DNA of 64,000 nt, taken from Apoda limacodes. Taxonomy: Eukaryota; Arthropoda; Insecta; Lepidoptera; Limacodidae. A model generated the notes under the pieces. It did not search any database, was not told the origin of the DNA, and saw only the letters and a list, made by a program, of their open reading frames with translations. A program made the translations under genes and the position numbers. The stretch covers positions 30,893,521 to 30,957,520 of the forward strand of contig OX291544.1 of the NCBI GenBank assembly GCA_946406115.1, given 5' to 3'. Numbering within the stretch: position 1 is the stretch's first letter; every line of letters starts with the position of its first letter. Of this stretch, positions 21,696 to 34,269 are shown one piece after another.

Positions 21696-22540
21696 CCACT
21701 ATGCTTTTGTGTGTACAACCTAATTTTTAATTTACATTTAAGTTTCTACGTTAGTTCTAGAAACAACTACATAAAAACAATGACATGCGTAATATTAAGC
21801 GTATAATGAACCTATTATAATTCAGATATTTTGGAAAGCTATTTGGCTTTTCATTTTGGATTAATTCAGCGAAATTAACAAAACAAGTTAAGCAAGTAAT
21901 AAAAGGTATTTTAGTGTAAGAGCTGGTGAGGTTTTTAGACGTGATATCAGGTAGTTTAGTGCTTCAGCTCCTAATTAGTTATTTAGCTCCTTATTAGTTT
22001 TTTTTAGTTCCTACATAGTAAAACGAAATCTAAAATGCGGGTGTTTAATTTTAAAAAAATCAATGGGCTTTCAATTTTTAAAAAAGGAATATTTTTTTTT
22101 ACCTTGGCATTGTTTTGGGCGCATTGAGTAAGTTAAATACTTATATTTTTAATTTTCAAAGACATGGAGGGTACTTTAAAAGCCAATTTTATATGAAGTT
22201 ATTAAGCCATACACCTAACAAATTGGTTCATAATGCGCAAACACTGTTTTTTATACCCCCTATTTTGTTTAATGATTTAATTGTAACAATATATTTTAAA
22301 AAAATGTATTGGGTACTTACAGTGTTAATACAAAAAAACTTTCTCTTATTATTTTTTTAATGAAATAACTTGGTACAAGAAAATAAAATCTTTAAAACCT
22401 GAAATATGCACATTAATAACCACAATCTACCAAAAGTCAAACAGGGTACATGTTCTAGAAACGATGAAAAAAAGAAGAAATAAAAAACTTAACTTCGTCG
22501 TATATCTGTCCATCGTAACACTTTCTTCTTCATATAATAT

Positions 22541-22740
22541 TTAACGAGCGGCTAATTCAAATTTCCAATTCCAAAACCATTCAATTATTTTCACCTCATG
22601 AATTTGTTTCGCGCATCTATTTTTATTCATCTTCTCTAACATATTTTTCTCAGTCTTTGTCACCACACTTGCTTTCACACGGCAACGCTCCCGTATCACA
22701 TTATTCCTTATTCTGTCGTTTAGGGTTAAGCCACACATAT
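22541..22740 (-). mobile_element. reverse-transcriptase C-terminal relic
   Basis: Minus strand reads MCGLTLNDRIRNNVIRERC, RVKASVVTKTEKNML and NRCAKQIHEVKIIE, resembling the 'RWMCG...DRIRNE.IR' tail found in RTE-like retroelements. Internal deletion after NML. Dead. Confidence 0.5.
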
Positions 22741-22883
22741 GTGCCTAATACTCAATACTCTTATTTTCACAGCATTATTGTTACTTTCAAGCTTGTTTGC
22801 CAAACCCAACATTCACTTCCATCAGTGATCGAACCAACGTACCAAACATCACCGGAGATGTAAATATCAAGGATCACCCTAAT

Positions 22884-23372
22884 GCTCTCGAAGATGGTTA
22901 GAGGCGTGTTCTGGAATTATGGGACCTCAGAGAAGGAGTTCTTAGCAGTAAACGTGCATACTTGTGTCTTCGTTGGATTGAATCGGACCAAGTTTGACCG
23001 TCCCCAGTCGAAGACCTTGGTCACAGTTATCTTGATTTTCGGTATAAGCTCTCCGCGGGTTTCCTCCACGTCGGTACGAAGGATGTTTGCTCGGTCCATG
23101 TAATAAGCGTCTCCGGTACCGTCATCTGCATAGAAACTTATGTTGTTGATGAACACATGTAATTGATATGCAGTAGAAACAGTGTAGGACACAGCACAGA
23201 TCCCTGCGGGACGCCTACATTAATATCCATGCTATCAAAGCGACTACCGTTAACTCCGACTTGTATACGTCTACTGGACAAAAAGCTAGCCACCCATTTG
23301 TACAAACTCTCGGGCAGTCCGTAGTATAGCAACTTCAACAGGTTTCCCTAGTGACCCGATAAAAGCTTTCCT
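22884..23372 (-). mobile_element. Jockey/CR1-like LINE fragment, RT motifs B-C
   Basis: Minus strand: LLYYGLPESLYKWVASFLSS, RRIQVGVNGSRFDSM, the RT motif GVPQGSVLCPTLFLL, a frame change, then NNISFYADDGTGDA (intact YADD) and DWGRSNLVRFNPTKTQVC. It overlaps in family content with 1-696 and 20653-21040, from an earlier part of the element. Frameshifted, so inactive. Confidence 0.75.
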
Positions 23373-23384
23373 TATGCCCAGGCT

Positions 23385-23826
23385 AGGGTGCGCAGCATTG
23401 GCTAAGCTTTGTCAGTCTTCACCTTACTTTTACCGCAGAGTCTGAACACGACAATCTTTGAACAGTGCATCCTACCTGTCATGACTTACGCTGAAGCAAG
23501 GACACTTACAGCAGTGCTGGTCTACAGTTCAAAGTAACACAGCACGCAATGGAGCGAGCTATGCTTGGAGTGTCTCTGAGGGATCAAATCCGAAATGAAA
23601 AATCCGGAGGAGAACTAAAGTTATCGAAATAGCTCGTAGAATTAGCAGCTGAAGTGGCAGTGGGCTGGGTTGGAGAACCGATTGCTGATAGAGCAGATAT
23701 GTCCTAGAATGGACCAACGACCTTAATAGGGTGGCCTGTTGTGGTTGGATGCGAAAGGCAGCGGACCGGGAGAAATGGCGCGCTATAAAGGAGGCTTATA
23801 TCCAGCAGTGTGCCACCTCCTGATTC
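23385..23826 (+). mobile_element. RTE-like LINE, C-terminal relic
   Basis: Plus strand: TIFEQCILPVMTYAEA, then in shifted frames KVTQHAMERAMLGVSLRDQIRNE, and WMRKAADREKWRAIKEAYIQQ. This is the end of an RTE-type reverse transcriptase (FEQCILPVMTYGAETW; DRxxWRxxxEAYVQQW). Several frameshifts. Confidence 0.75.
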
Positions 23827-23999
23827 TCTCTTGTGCCCATCGGTGTGTAAGATACACTAGAAGATCACCGATCGAGCGCCCGTATCGAGAGCCGTATTAA
23901 CCGATAGTCGACTTAAATGCTGGATGTTCATCACCTAGGAGATAAAAGAGGTGATACCGATTAGCTAGTAATTCAATGGTTCCAATTTATCGCCTTTTT

Positions 24000-25345
24000 G
24001 TGCAAGGGATTTCTATTTGCTATTTTTCACAAAGACTGAAATTGCCAACTGTGCTAAAAAAACACAAAGAGGGGCGTGACGCTCACCGGGCCTCCCACTG
24101 AGTTATTGTGTTATGGAGATTTCCAGCATGGTCTTACCACACCACAGTATAGTAGGTGTAACAGTGCCTCCTTCGTTAATATTCGAGTTTGAGACAAAGA
24201 GTCTACCCAGTAAATTGGCTTCCTCTATATAACTATGGGCCATCGGTCTTTGGCAGCTTTGGCAAACGACCAGAAACGACTCCTTGAAGGTAAGAATGCA
24301 AGTCGCCCACCTATTTTGCTGATGAATTGGAATTTAATTCTGGTAGTTGCTTTCTTACTGAACCTCAAGGCAGCATTGAATTTGCATTTTAACAGGAATA
24401 TTCGGATTGGATTCGGAAATATTTGCGGAGATGCAATTCATTCATTTTTTACAGACGGACACAAATCCTATGAAATTTGTCTTTAATATTTTCGGTATTT
24501 GGTTATAGGTAAAGATACGTTCTGTAGTAGTTTTAGTAAAATTGTATGCACAGCCATATTTGGGTAAGCTAACAACCGTAGATTATCTCCGCTTCCTTTA
24601 CTCAGAGTTAGTGGTAATTACAAACAGAGAGTCATGGTCTCTAGTGTCCTGTTACTAATCATATACACAATATTAGTTAGTGTACGTCTCTAATTTATGA
24701 CTGACTGGAATTTGTTGTGTTCGTTACACGTAAGTGTTATAGTCATATTTATATTTATTTAATATATTTAATTCTATAATACATTAACCAAATTATAAAT
24801 AAGAAAAAAATTAAATTAGGAAACAGGTAATTATTTGATTTTTTTTATTATATTTATTCAATATATATTTAAATCTTAGAAAGAATTTTTCAACTTTCAA
24901 CCCAAAATGACTGGTAATCAAAGTTTGATAATAAAATGACTTTTAAATGAGTTTGAAAAAAAATATCAAGCCCATTTTAAATATCTACTAAAACCAAAAA
25001 CAAAATTCAAAGAGCACGGAGAACATTGAACTAAATCATTGATCATCATTTGAGTTTTAGTGTCGCGCCTATAAATAACTATATTAAAGAAAAGTATGTA
25101 AAGGATAAGAGTAATAGTAATTACATGTTTAAGTTATGATTGTTTTATTTATGTGTAGTTTATGTATTTTTATGTAAGGAATTTATGTATTTTTTATTTT
25201 ATGTATAAGGGTATTTATGTATTTTGTAGTTATATATTTATTTGGTAATTTATTCTTATTCTATGTTACTTATATCTTTATTTCAGTTTTTGTACAATTT
25301 TGCACATCCTACCATTCCAATCTTTTAAATTTGTATATCAATACC
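24000..25345. other. no clear feature
   Basis: 24235-24486 is an open frame (83 codons, MGHRSLAALANDQKRLLEGK...) with a donor-like AAGGTAAG at 24287 and a TTTTAACAG acceptor at 24390, but no recognisable domain. 24700-25340 is very AT-rich with repeated TTTATGTATTTT. Confidence 0.35.
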
Positions 25346-25349
25346 AACA

Positions 25350-25485
25350 TAGGTTATCTGGTAGAAATCGCCATCTGGCGATAAGATCGCCTGTTGTACG
25401 TGTTTTTTAATATTATTTTTTCAATAAGTTTGTGTTTTTGTTTTGTGCAATAAAGGATATTTGTATTGTATTGTATTGTATTGTT
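25350..25485 (+). mobile_element. LINE 3' end with stem-loop and (TATTG)n tail
   Basis: A stem-loop ATCGCC-ATCT-GGCGAT at 25367-25382, then CCTGTTGTACGTG, GTGCAATAAAGGATATTTG and a (TATTG)n tail at 25463-25484. This matches the 3' UTR form of lepidopteran jockey-like LINEs. Confidence 0.6.
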
Positions 25486-25682
25486 TCAATGCCATTTATT
25501 AATGTCATATTCAAAATAAGCACCGAAAGTCCAAATAGAGAGGATGCTTCCCAAGATCTTGATTCTACGAGTATTTCGATGCAATGGGTGGGAAGAAAGA
25601 TTGAAGTACATGTACCATTGGTTAAATGGTTATTAATGCGAATGTGAAGTAAATATAGTATTTAGGTTTCGATGACCACTTA

Positions 25683-25728
25683 CTATCAGGGGGCCCGTAG
25701 GCTTGTTTGCCACTTTAGTGGTATAAAA
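25683..25728 (+). mobile_element. 3' tail scrap of the Jockey/CR1-like LINE
   Basis: TATCAGGGGGCCCGTAGGCT and TGTTTGCCACTTTAGTGGTAT correspond to the last about 45 bp of the LINE at 1-696. Confidence 0.55.
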
Positions 25729-28700
25729 CAATGTTGGATTCGTATGTAGTATGCAGTAACATGTAAACGCAAAAAGCAGTTTTGCTCTTGGTGTTGAGCT
25801 CTGTGTGATATTTGTTAATTGATTGATATGTGATAATGTTGATGCCTTAGTTTATTATGAGGCATGTTTCACAAAGTGGCTGACAGCAGGGAACATTGTG
25901 TGGGGAGGGTAAAGTTGTTGTCATGAGTTGAGGTTTCGTTTCTAAATAATAAAGTCGAAAGACTCCATAGTAAAAATAATATGATATGTTCGTTTTCGGC
26001 AGCCAATGTAACGAAAAACATCTATGTTTAGGAAAGAATGAACCATATAGTTGGTATTCGGATCGGTCGAGCTAGTTCATTCTTTGCATACTATGTGCGC
26101 GTGCGCGCGCGTCAGTCAGTCGTCTATTAATCTGTGCGTCTCGTATTTGTCCTTGCGCTAATTTCTATATTTAATAGTTATAGTGAAACTAATCACACAC
26201 ACGAAAACAAAAACTACTCACTTCACCCCATTTTACACATAAAACGTTATCAAAAACATATGACGCCAAATTTGGGTAACTCCATGCAATTTACTTACGG
26301 CCTACGTGTGGCCTTTTTAGTAAACAATCTATTATAATGGCTTGTCTCCTATTAGGAATTAGATTTACCTGTTTCATTTTAATAGTTATCTTTTTATTTT
26401 GAATTCGTTAGAGCCCTTTTATTTTGTAAATATATTTGAACCGTAAACAGGCTGATAAACAGTAACTAAAATATCAATTTGCCAATCTATGGATTGTTTG
26501 ATTTACGAAAAATATACAGAATCTGTTACATACTACGTAAAAAAAGTAAGACACCTTCTTGTGCAGCGTCATTAAAATCAGAATTATAGGCGGAATTATA
26601 ATGCTGTGATATAAGGATGGACAGACAAAGTTAAACTGAAGGCATTCCGCTTTGCCAAATATTGCCTACGGAACTCTAAAAAAATAGTGCTTCAGATATT
26701 TTTTTAAACGGCCTGTATATTGGATAGCATTACCTTCTTATATTCTGTAACGGTTTATTTGGAAGGTAGTAAAAAGCTTTAACTGCTTCCTCTTGACTAA
26801 TTTACTTAAAAGTAACATTTTTTCTCGCAGCGACCCATTCAAAATCCGTGAACCAGTTTTTAATTAAGTTGTGTTACGGAAACGCTTTCTCATCGATTCA
26901 AATAACGGTTTTTTTGTCGACGTACCGTTCATTCAGAAACAAAATACTCATTTACAACCAGAGTCCGTTTGTTTATATCGTGGCCTCTTCTCATTTATTG
27001 CATTTACCGTGTATGGCAGCTAAAATACATAAGGGGAGTATTCCCATTAAATATTTCTAATTTCCATTAAAAAATTTGTGAATTTGAATGTAAAAATATA
27101 AAATTGGTCAAATGTTATTTTTAGAACGTTTTATATTACACCTTAAATTTATCTCTGAGTATTAGTAGCAGAAATGCCTACTACAGTTCACAGATATATC
27201 CTATAAAAAGGTCTAAAAATAGCCAATGACAAATGTTATACTATCACAATTAGATTTTTGTAATTCGCTTTCTTCAAAGAGAAAACTAGGAATATCTAAT
27301 AGCTGCTATACATTAAGAACCAGGAAAATAATATGCTATTATCTATATTATCTATACGAAATTAAAAATTAAGCACCGTGACAAAGAATGACAAAATGTA
27401 AGAAGTGCTAAAATTAAATTTACGCTTTAACAAATACCACTAAGACATTTATCCTCAAAAGGTTGGTCACAGATGTTAACAACGTCAAGGGTCTGACTCG
27501 AGACAACTACCAAAATACCTACCCAAGTTGTTGTATTTTTTTCTCCCTATCGGGAGTCAATGAAGTGCGCTACTTTGGTCTTTAGTAATAGTATATATTT
27601 AAGACTTTTATACTAACTTCAAACGGTTGTTAAGAGATTTCACGGACGTATAATTTAATAGCTAACAGTTATCATTACTTGCAACATCAGTGAACGTGTT
27701 CTGCCCCTTTATGAATTGGCTATTTATATCATATTGTGTATGTATATTTATGATATACTTATGGCACATATTTATGATATACTTTATTTGTAATTTATTA
27801 ATTAGTTCTACTTCACAGATTGCCTACAACTTTGGTCTGTTTAGTATCTCTTTCTTACTCACTTAGATTTGCTGTAAGAAATCTCTTTAAAGGGACAAGT
27901 TTGCCCTTGCTCTTATACTTTTACTTTTAATTATGTGTTGACTTGTACAATAAAGAATTTTCAATAATAGTTTTGGAATATTTGCTGACAAGTCATAATA
28001 TTATAATTGAGCCTGAGACCTTCGACATGATAATCCAACGTACTACTTCTTACTTAGCAATACGTATTTGTATTTAATTCGCAATTAAATGAAGCATTTA
28101 TAAGCCTATAAACAGAATATCCTTTCGATTTGTATCGATTATTTCTCAAAAATTGTTGTTAAAGAAAGTCAAATATAACGGAGAGATCGAAAGTGTCTTA
28201 AACCAAACCACTTTCACTGTCACTTGTTTCGTACAGGGCAACAGTTTCAAGCATATCTTTAACATGTGTTATCATCTTTAAGTCCCAATATGTGTATCTT
28301 CGTCATTTTATAAGTAAAATAAAATAAAATAAAATTGTGATATATGCAAGGAATAGTTTAGTGAAAAAAAAATTTAATAAGCGTTTTATTGTTTCCCGTT
28401 AGTGGTGTTAAAGGACTTTTGCTAGTGAAAAGAGGTAAGTAAATATTTTTTTTCCACAACTACTACTAAAACGCATTAATTTGCTTATAATCATGTTATT
28501 TCATAATTTGCATATTTTACGTTAAAAGTCATAATAACTAATGATTGATAATAGTCAATTATAATTTATTATTTATTAGACTTCAATAAATATGTTGTGT
28601 CACTAGTACTGTGTCAACGGAGATAGACTGAGGATTCCGTAGGTGTGACTGTTTTTATATTATCAAGGGTGGCAAACGCATTTTGCATTTTGCAAGATAT

Positions 28701-29277
28701 TTTCTTTAGACTTTAAAACGTTATTGTGAAGAATTTTAAATGATAGCTGCATTTTTAAAAATATAATCCTATGTCTAGCATATCTGGGTATTAATTATAA
28801 CGCAAGATCTATTGCTGAATATATTGCATTGAGAGTAATATTTACAGCTGAAAAATGCTTATTTACAGATACAGATGTAATTTAAGAAATTATCAGGGTT
28901 TCGTTCTTATTAAATAGCACGGCAAAACTTAAAAACAGTTAAACTAAATTGGACCGTGTTATGCATAAATGATCCAACCCACACTGAACTCAGTTTAAGT
29001 TATTTGAGATTAAACATTTGAATATATTTTTGTCATTAAAGCGTTTGAAATATAATATACATTGTATTGTGACCAATCTTAGGCTATATAGAATGGTTTC
29101 TTTCTGTATACTTAATTTACAGAATTAACTTGTACTTTTGTAGTTATCTTACGAAAACCTACTGTGCATAATTTTTGTAAAATTGCATTTTTTATGAGGC
29201 AATTTTAAAATTAAATTTGCAACAATGATCCAACACCACTGGGTTATAATTAAGAACTTATTTCAGTATACAAAATG
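25729..29277. other. intergenic between the two elongases
   Basis: AT-rich with small open frames that carry no domain. A GC/GT run (GTGCGCGTGCGCGCGCG) lies at 26096-26112. A possible UTR exon at 28397-28434 is listed separately. Confidence 0.45.
28397..28434 (+). other. possible 5' UTR exon upstream of elongase 2
   Basis: An initiator-like TTAGTG followed about 35 nt later by a strong donor, AGAG|GTAAGT. Elongase 2 needs an upstream non-coding exon, and this is one candidate. Nothing else in the sequence confirms it; it sits 9 kb upstream among repeats. Confidence 0.15.
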
Positions 29278-29876
29278 TATTAATAATATAAAGCTGAAGT
29301 GTTTGTTTGTTTGAAAGCGCTAATCTCAGGAACTACTGGTCGGATTTAAAAAAATCAGTGTTGGATAGCCCATTTTTCGAGGAAGGTTTATAGGCTATAT
29401 ATCATCACGCTCACACAAATAGGAGCGGAGCACTAATGAAAAATGTTTCAAAATCGGGGTTTTTTTATCCTTTTGAGAGCTTCCGCTGCGTGCGCTGCGT
29501 AAACGGTTAGAGTTTCGCAAAAATCATGTATGACAGAATTGTTTCCCTATAAAAGTTCTAAAAAAATCCGCGACAGCATATGTCTATATTTTAAAGTTGG
29601 CTCACTATGACCTTTTTTATGCTAACCATATTTAAAACAAAATTGCCCTGTTCATCATTCGATTTCAATGAATATCTTAGGAGATATCGCAGTTTGAAAA
29701 TAACGTGGCAACAAAATAATTGCAGCTGCCGGCGGGCAGTCATGACGGGGAAGGGCGGTACGTTTTATTTAAAATATTTTACCTTCTGTGTTTTTTTTTT
29801 ATAACTGAGGAGTTGCCGTAAGAATCCTATGCCGATAACCAAATTTAGGGCGGACGAAGCCGCTGGCAAAAGCTAG
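29278..29876 (+). mobile_element. non-autonomous Helitron
   Basis: 5' side: ATTAATAATATAAAGCTGAAG followed by TGTTTGTTTG and CAGGAACTACTGGTCGGATT. 3' end: CCAAATTTAGGGCGGACGAAGCCGC, where GCGG (29850-29853) and CCGC (29860-29863) form the terminal hairpin, then GGCAAAAGCTAG ending at 29876 and followed by T. A hairpin about 10 nt before CTAG with a T downstream is the Helitron 3' rule. No helicase ORF. The exact 5' boundary (within about 5 bp) is less certain. Confidence 0.7.
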
Positions 29877-29989
29877 TTTACCAATAAAGGGCCATGTATT
29901 TAATAGTCACGCCAATTCCAAATAATTTTTTTGACCTTAGTCGCGCTGTTTTTATAACTTTTGTTTAAAACCAATCCTATCACAAGCCG

Positions 29990-30733
29990 AAGCTGGCCGA
30001 ATACCGAAAATGGCGAAACAGTTACGTTCAAACCTGAACTATTGAGAGAGATTTAGAACTTCTATAGACAGTTGGTACACCTTAACTCGTGATCCTGTGA
30101 CAAACCGGTAAAGAACCCAGAGCCAAAATTACTCGACAATATACCAAAGATATCCCGGACTTCAGATTGTTTGAGACTTTAAGGACCTTAAGGACAATAA
30201 AGCGGTGGGTGGTGACAGAATTATGTCAGAGCTTCTCAAAGTGTGTAAAACACCCATACAAAGTCGTTCAGAGGCTCTTTAATTCTGTTATTCTTGAAGG
30301 CGCGCTAGAAGCTTGGAGTAGAAGCGCGGTCATACTTTTTTTTTAAAAAAAAATTTCGCTTGTAAGTCATATCTATAACCTGTTTTTCAGGGTCATTACG
30401 AATCGTCTCCAAAGCAAAATAGTCAAATTTAAGCTTCCTGAACAAAACGAATAGGTTTTTGTACTGTAGACCACAAACATACGATGCGCTAGATTATACA
30501 GAAGTCAGAGGAGATAGTCAGCCCCTTTGCGTAGCGTTCATCTATCAAGACCAGTGCGGTGTTGCAGTCTTTCCAGCGGTGCCACTTTGACTATCGGTAC
30601 ACCAAAGTGCTGAAGTCTTCATATTACAGAGCCGCAACGTCTGTCCAACTACAAGACCAGAACCCGAAACCAATCCATGTGCAGAAAGGTGTGAGACAGG
30701 AAGACGTTATATCTCCCAAACTGTTCACAATTA
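29990..30733 (+). mobile_element. RTE-like LINE relic, linker and RT domain
   Basis: EIENFYRQ/LYTSTRDPVT-like reading (30040-30110), KDNKAVGGDRIMSELLK (30190-30240), then TKVLKSSYYRAATSVQLQDQ and PIHVQKGVRQEDVISPKLFT (30600-30733), where functional elements have GVRQGDVISPKLF. Many frameshifts. Closely related to the minus relic at 34270-34770. Confidence 0.75.
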
Positions 30734-30858
30734 ACAGTGCGGTTTCAAAGAAACTTCCTACCACGAACGCGTGGGTTTTGGAATGAGCTCCCTGCCAAGG
30801 TTTTCTCTAAGGACTACAGCATGGGGTTTTTCAAGGAAGAAGTTATTAGATTTTTAGG
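30734..30858 (+). mobile_element. Jockey/CR1-like LINE fragment abutting the RTE relic
   Basis: ACAGTGCGGTTTCAAAGAAACTTCC and TGGAATGAGCTCCCTGCCAAGG match 54110-54230 of the plus-strand LINE copy. It starts at the exact base where RTE homology ends, giving a second fused junction between LINE lineages. Confidence 0.7.
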
Positions 30859-31275
30859 TTTTTGGAATAAATAATTAAATTTTTGTCAGATTGTTGGTTG
30901 GATAGTTTTTGCATAACTAGTTCCAAATACCAAAGCTAGAAATAAAAGCCCCTGTATTTCACTTAGTTATTAAAAACCTTTTAAAAAAGTAACCAATATT
31001 CGATCATTAAAATCACAACTATGACAAAGGACTTATATCCTATAGAGAACGTCTCAAATTAAACTTACTTTTGCATTTTTAACGTTAAGTATGTTGCGGA
31101 GCAATTACTGTTTTTGTCACATCCGTGTCGGTTTTTCTGGAATTTCTTAGGATCGTGTCCGTCCGCCTGTCTATATGCCACTTATAATTCTGACATCTAT
31201 GGATCGAATATCCATAAATAAAGTGGTTGCTGAATAAAAAGCTTATTATAAATTGAACTAAGAGATCATCTTATT

Positions 31276-31558
31276 TATCGCTGGATACGTCTTCGAGCCC
31301 CTCATTTTATATGGTATCGCTGGATGCGTTTTCGAGTACCCCATTGTGTGGGATATTGTCGGATACGTCTCCAACCCCTTAAGCTGTGGGGTATCGCCTC
31401 ATTGTGTGGGATATCGATGGGTACGTTTTTGAGTACCTCATTGTGTTGGATATCTCTGGATACGTCTTTGAGCCCCACATTGTGTGGGGTATCACTGGAT
31501 ACGTCTTCGAGCCCCTCATTCTATGGAGTATCGCTGGATAGATCTTCAATCCTAAGTA
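31276..31558. repeat. 39-bp tandem repeat, about seven units, in an open frame
   Basis: The start TATCGCTGGATACGTCTTCG recurs at 31276, 31315, 31354, 31392, 31412 (a 20-bp truncated unit before it), 31451, 31490 and 31529. The 39-bp period is 13 codons, and frame 31324-31584 stays open with the 13-residue unit GVSLDTSSSPSFY. No homology or splice signal supports translation, so it is called a minisatellite. Confidence 0.8.
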
Positions 31559-32594
31559 ACTATTTCTCTAAAGTGCATACTTAGCGAATAGAAGTAATAA
31601 TAGCTTTTAAAATTGAAAATTTTGTGTCCCACCCCCTCTGACATTGAGATCTAGCATTGAAACCCCTTTAACATTTAAAATTTGAGATGCCTTTTGCAAA
31701 AATAAAATAACTTAGGCTGTCCCAGAACTTTTTTTTTTAACTAGAGTTCTAAAAATACATATTTTTTTATTTTACATATATTTTTAGAGAGTTTTCATAC
31801 AGGCTGATTAACAGCTCACTAAAGCCTGAGTGCGAAACTTTCGAGCAGATTGGAAAATCGTTAATAAGGCCTAAGTCCGATTTAACGGAGCGGCATAAAA
31901 ACTCGTTAAAAGAACTAAGTCTATTTTTTAAAGCATAAGCGTCTTTCCAAACCAATGATGCAAAAAAGTAGTTGCCAAGATGTATCTTAATTAAGATCAA
32001 GATAATCCAAGTTGATCGTAGCAAGTTTTAAATATTAAGACACAAATTTTGATAATGTTTCTTCGCTCAAGCGAAATGACATTCTTGCGACAACTAATGA
32101 ACTCGACTGAAATCACAAGTTTTTTGGCCGGTGAAAGTGATATATGGTGAGAGGCGCTACTCCCCCGATAAAAACAGAACACAATGGATCGACTGGATTA
32201 AATAACTCGCTTAACTGCTCGATTAAATTTTGATTGTTCAGACACGTTTAGTTACTAAATTACTCGCCATTCGACTCAAATAATAGCCCGTTCCGAACTA
32301 GCCTTAGCGTATATTTGGGTACCGGAAATACTGTCCCAGGTCCGTTTTGATAATTGTATCTGGTGAAGCTGATTTTTTTTGTGCACTATACCTAAAGCTT
32401 TCTTGTACTATTTCTTTCAAAAAGTTATCGGTAAGTATTTTTTTAAGGTTAACAACATCTATAGAGTAAGGAATATTATTGTCAAATTCAATCTTGTTTC
32501 CATCATACTGATAAAGTTTTTTTTTGTATTATTTTTCTTTAATTAATTGGTAGAGCATACCTGGAATGACCTAATTTGTATCAAATAGGGTTTG

Positions 32595-32730
32595 TAATGA
32601 GCAAACTGCGCGATGTATCAACAGCGCACCTATAGTGGCACTGTACAATGCATATGTCCGCAGCATATAAGAATATAATGCAATCATCTGGGACCCACAT
32701 GAGGCTAAGTATAACCTTATGGTGGTACGA
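32595..32730 (+). mobile_element. LINE RT C-terminal scrap
   Basis: Plus strand reads ALYNAYVRSI, stop, EYNAIIWDPHEAKYNLMV, matching the 'ALYxAYVRSILEYxAxIWxP' region of jockey/I-like reverse transcriptases. Confidence 0.6.
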
Positions 32731-32884
32731 ATCTTCCCATTGTTTGTTATGTATGTAGAAGGTACGAATGATATGATGGTATTTGCAATTTTGGCAATGG
32801 GGTTATTATGGATGTAACGGTGTATAACGTGTGTATAACGTCTGTTATTGTTATCGATTATAATTTTTGAACATCTTTCGCAAC

Positions 32885-33118
32885 TGCATTCGTCCCCACT
32901 ATTGAGGCACGGTCTGCACCTTGTGCAAGGGTGATTTCAGGCAATAGTCATACATCTTTTTGATGTATGTAGGTTTTCTCACAGTGTTTTCTTCACCAAA
33001 ATGCCAATAGTGTTAACCTTGAGCTGGTTTTTGGCACCGTGATAGTTTGAATGACAGAAAATGACATAGGAGGGTGTTCCCAAGGGAATATTTTTGCCAT
33101 GGATTGAACCACAGTGCA
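32885..33118 (-). mobile_element. decayed tRNA-derived SINE
   Basis: CCCCACTATTGAGGCACGG at one end and TTTTCTCACAGTGTTTTCTTC / ACCAAAATGCCAATAGTGTT in the body match the layout of the SINEs at 38250-38485 and 52410-52672; ATTGAACCACAG near 33105 resembles an inverted B box. Confidence 0.5.
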
Positions 33119-33346
33119 CTATAAATTATTCACGGGGTACAAAGATTTTATACGATACTCTTTGTCATGGTCGAGAGTTCCTAAGTAAACAGATTTTTCC
33201 GTTCCGTTGATAATACCGCTCAGGTCAAAACGGATAAATCCGACGAATTGATCTTTGAGAACGGCGGCGTAGCTAAAAACATGGTAGACGGGAAAATTGT
33301 CACAGGTATTCCCGGCAATAACCGAATTTTGCACCGATAAAGTCAC
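33119..33346 (-). other. unassigned open frame of 75 codons
   Basis: Minus-strand frame without an ATG (opens at GTG, preceded in frame by a TAG 12 nt upstream). It contains NFPVYHVFSYAAVLKDQF, VGFIRFDLSGIINGTEKS and TLDHDKEYRIKSLYP. Its composition is protein-like rather than AT-drift, but I do not recognise a family. It could be a captured exon or an old transposon protein. Confidence 0.25.
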
Positions 33347-34269
33347 AGGAAACAGCTATTAAAATATACAGCAAGTCACTTTTTTATTTAGTTATCAATG
33401 TCTCAATACAAACTTTCTATAATATTTTATCTATGTATAGGTCCGATTAGATAGGTAAAAGTACATATTTAAATGATGGTTGTTCTATTCCAAATGGACG
33501 ACATTAACATTAAAACTTAAAATCTGTACAGATTTACCCAGAAGCAATTATTTTAGATACCTCAAATAATGTGTTACTTAAATAGTATCATTAAATCAAC
33601 CATTAATTAATTCATCGTATTTGTAAATCCGTCCTCATAATGAATGAGGAAGCCGGAATAGGCGTATTATCGACAACAGAGGTGTGGAAGCCCTCACTCT
33701 GTCGCGTTAACCGAAGAAAATATGGCGACTGTAGATTTGATTTTTGACCTCCGGGTCAGATATATATATGTATATAGAAAGGAGTGAACTGACTGTCTTC
33801 TATATAAACGTACAGCCCAAACTACTGGGGATTGGAAATTTTGCACAAAGGTCCCTCTTATAACGTAGGCAAGCACTAAAAGGGATTTTGAAGAATCATC
33901 CCCTTAATGTATAAAAATTGACGTTTTTGGAAAAAAAAATAATACCTAGAGGACAAAATAGGGAATGAAAATATGTATAGAAAGTCTTATTTTGTATTTA
34001 AAAGTACACGTGAACGAAGTTGTTAAGTTACGAATACATATCCGGTACCTTGATGATTATAGCTTACATTGCTGCTTTACATCGTTTATTTCAAGGTTCA
34101 AAAACATGTCATGGCATACACGGCCGTTAGTTTTTAACGTGAACACGCCGTAGAGAATAAACGACAAAAAAGTAACTGCACTAATACTAGATCAGGCAAC
34201 GTCAGCCATCTTGTCTTTCTTCCTCTTTCTACAGTCTTGTTTGTAATGTCACTTAGAATCAACTTTAAA

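Noticed and set aside
24235..24486. 83-codon frame with internal donor and acceptor-like sites
   Set aside because: No recognisable domain and the implied 100-bp intron would be odd; kept only as an unassigned note.
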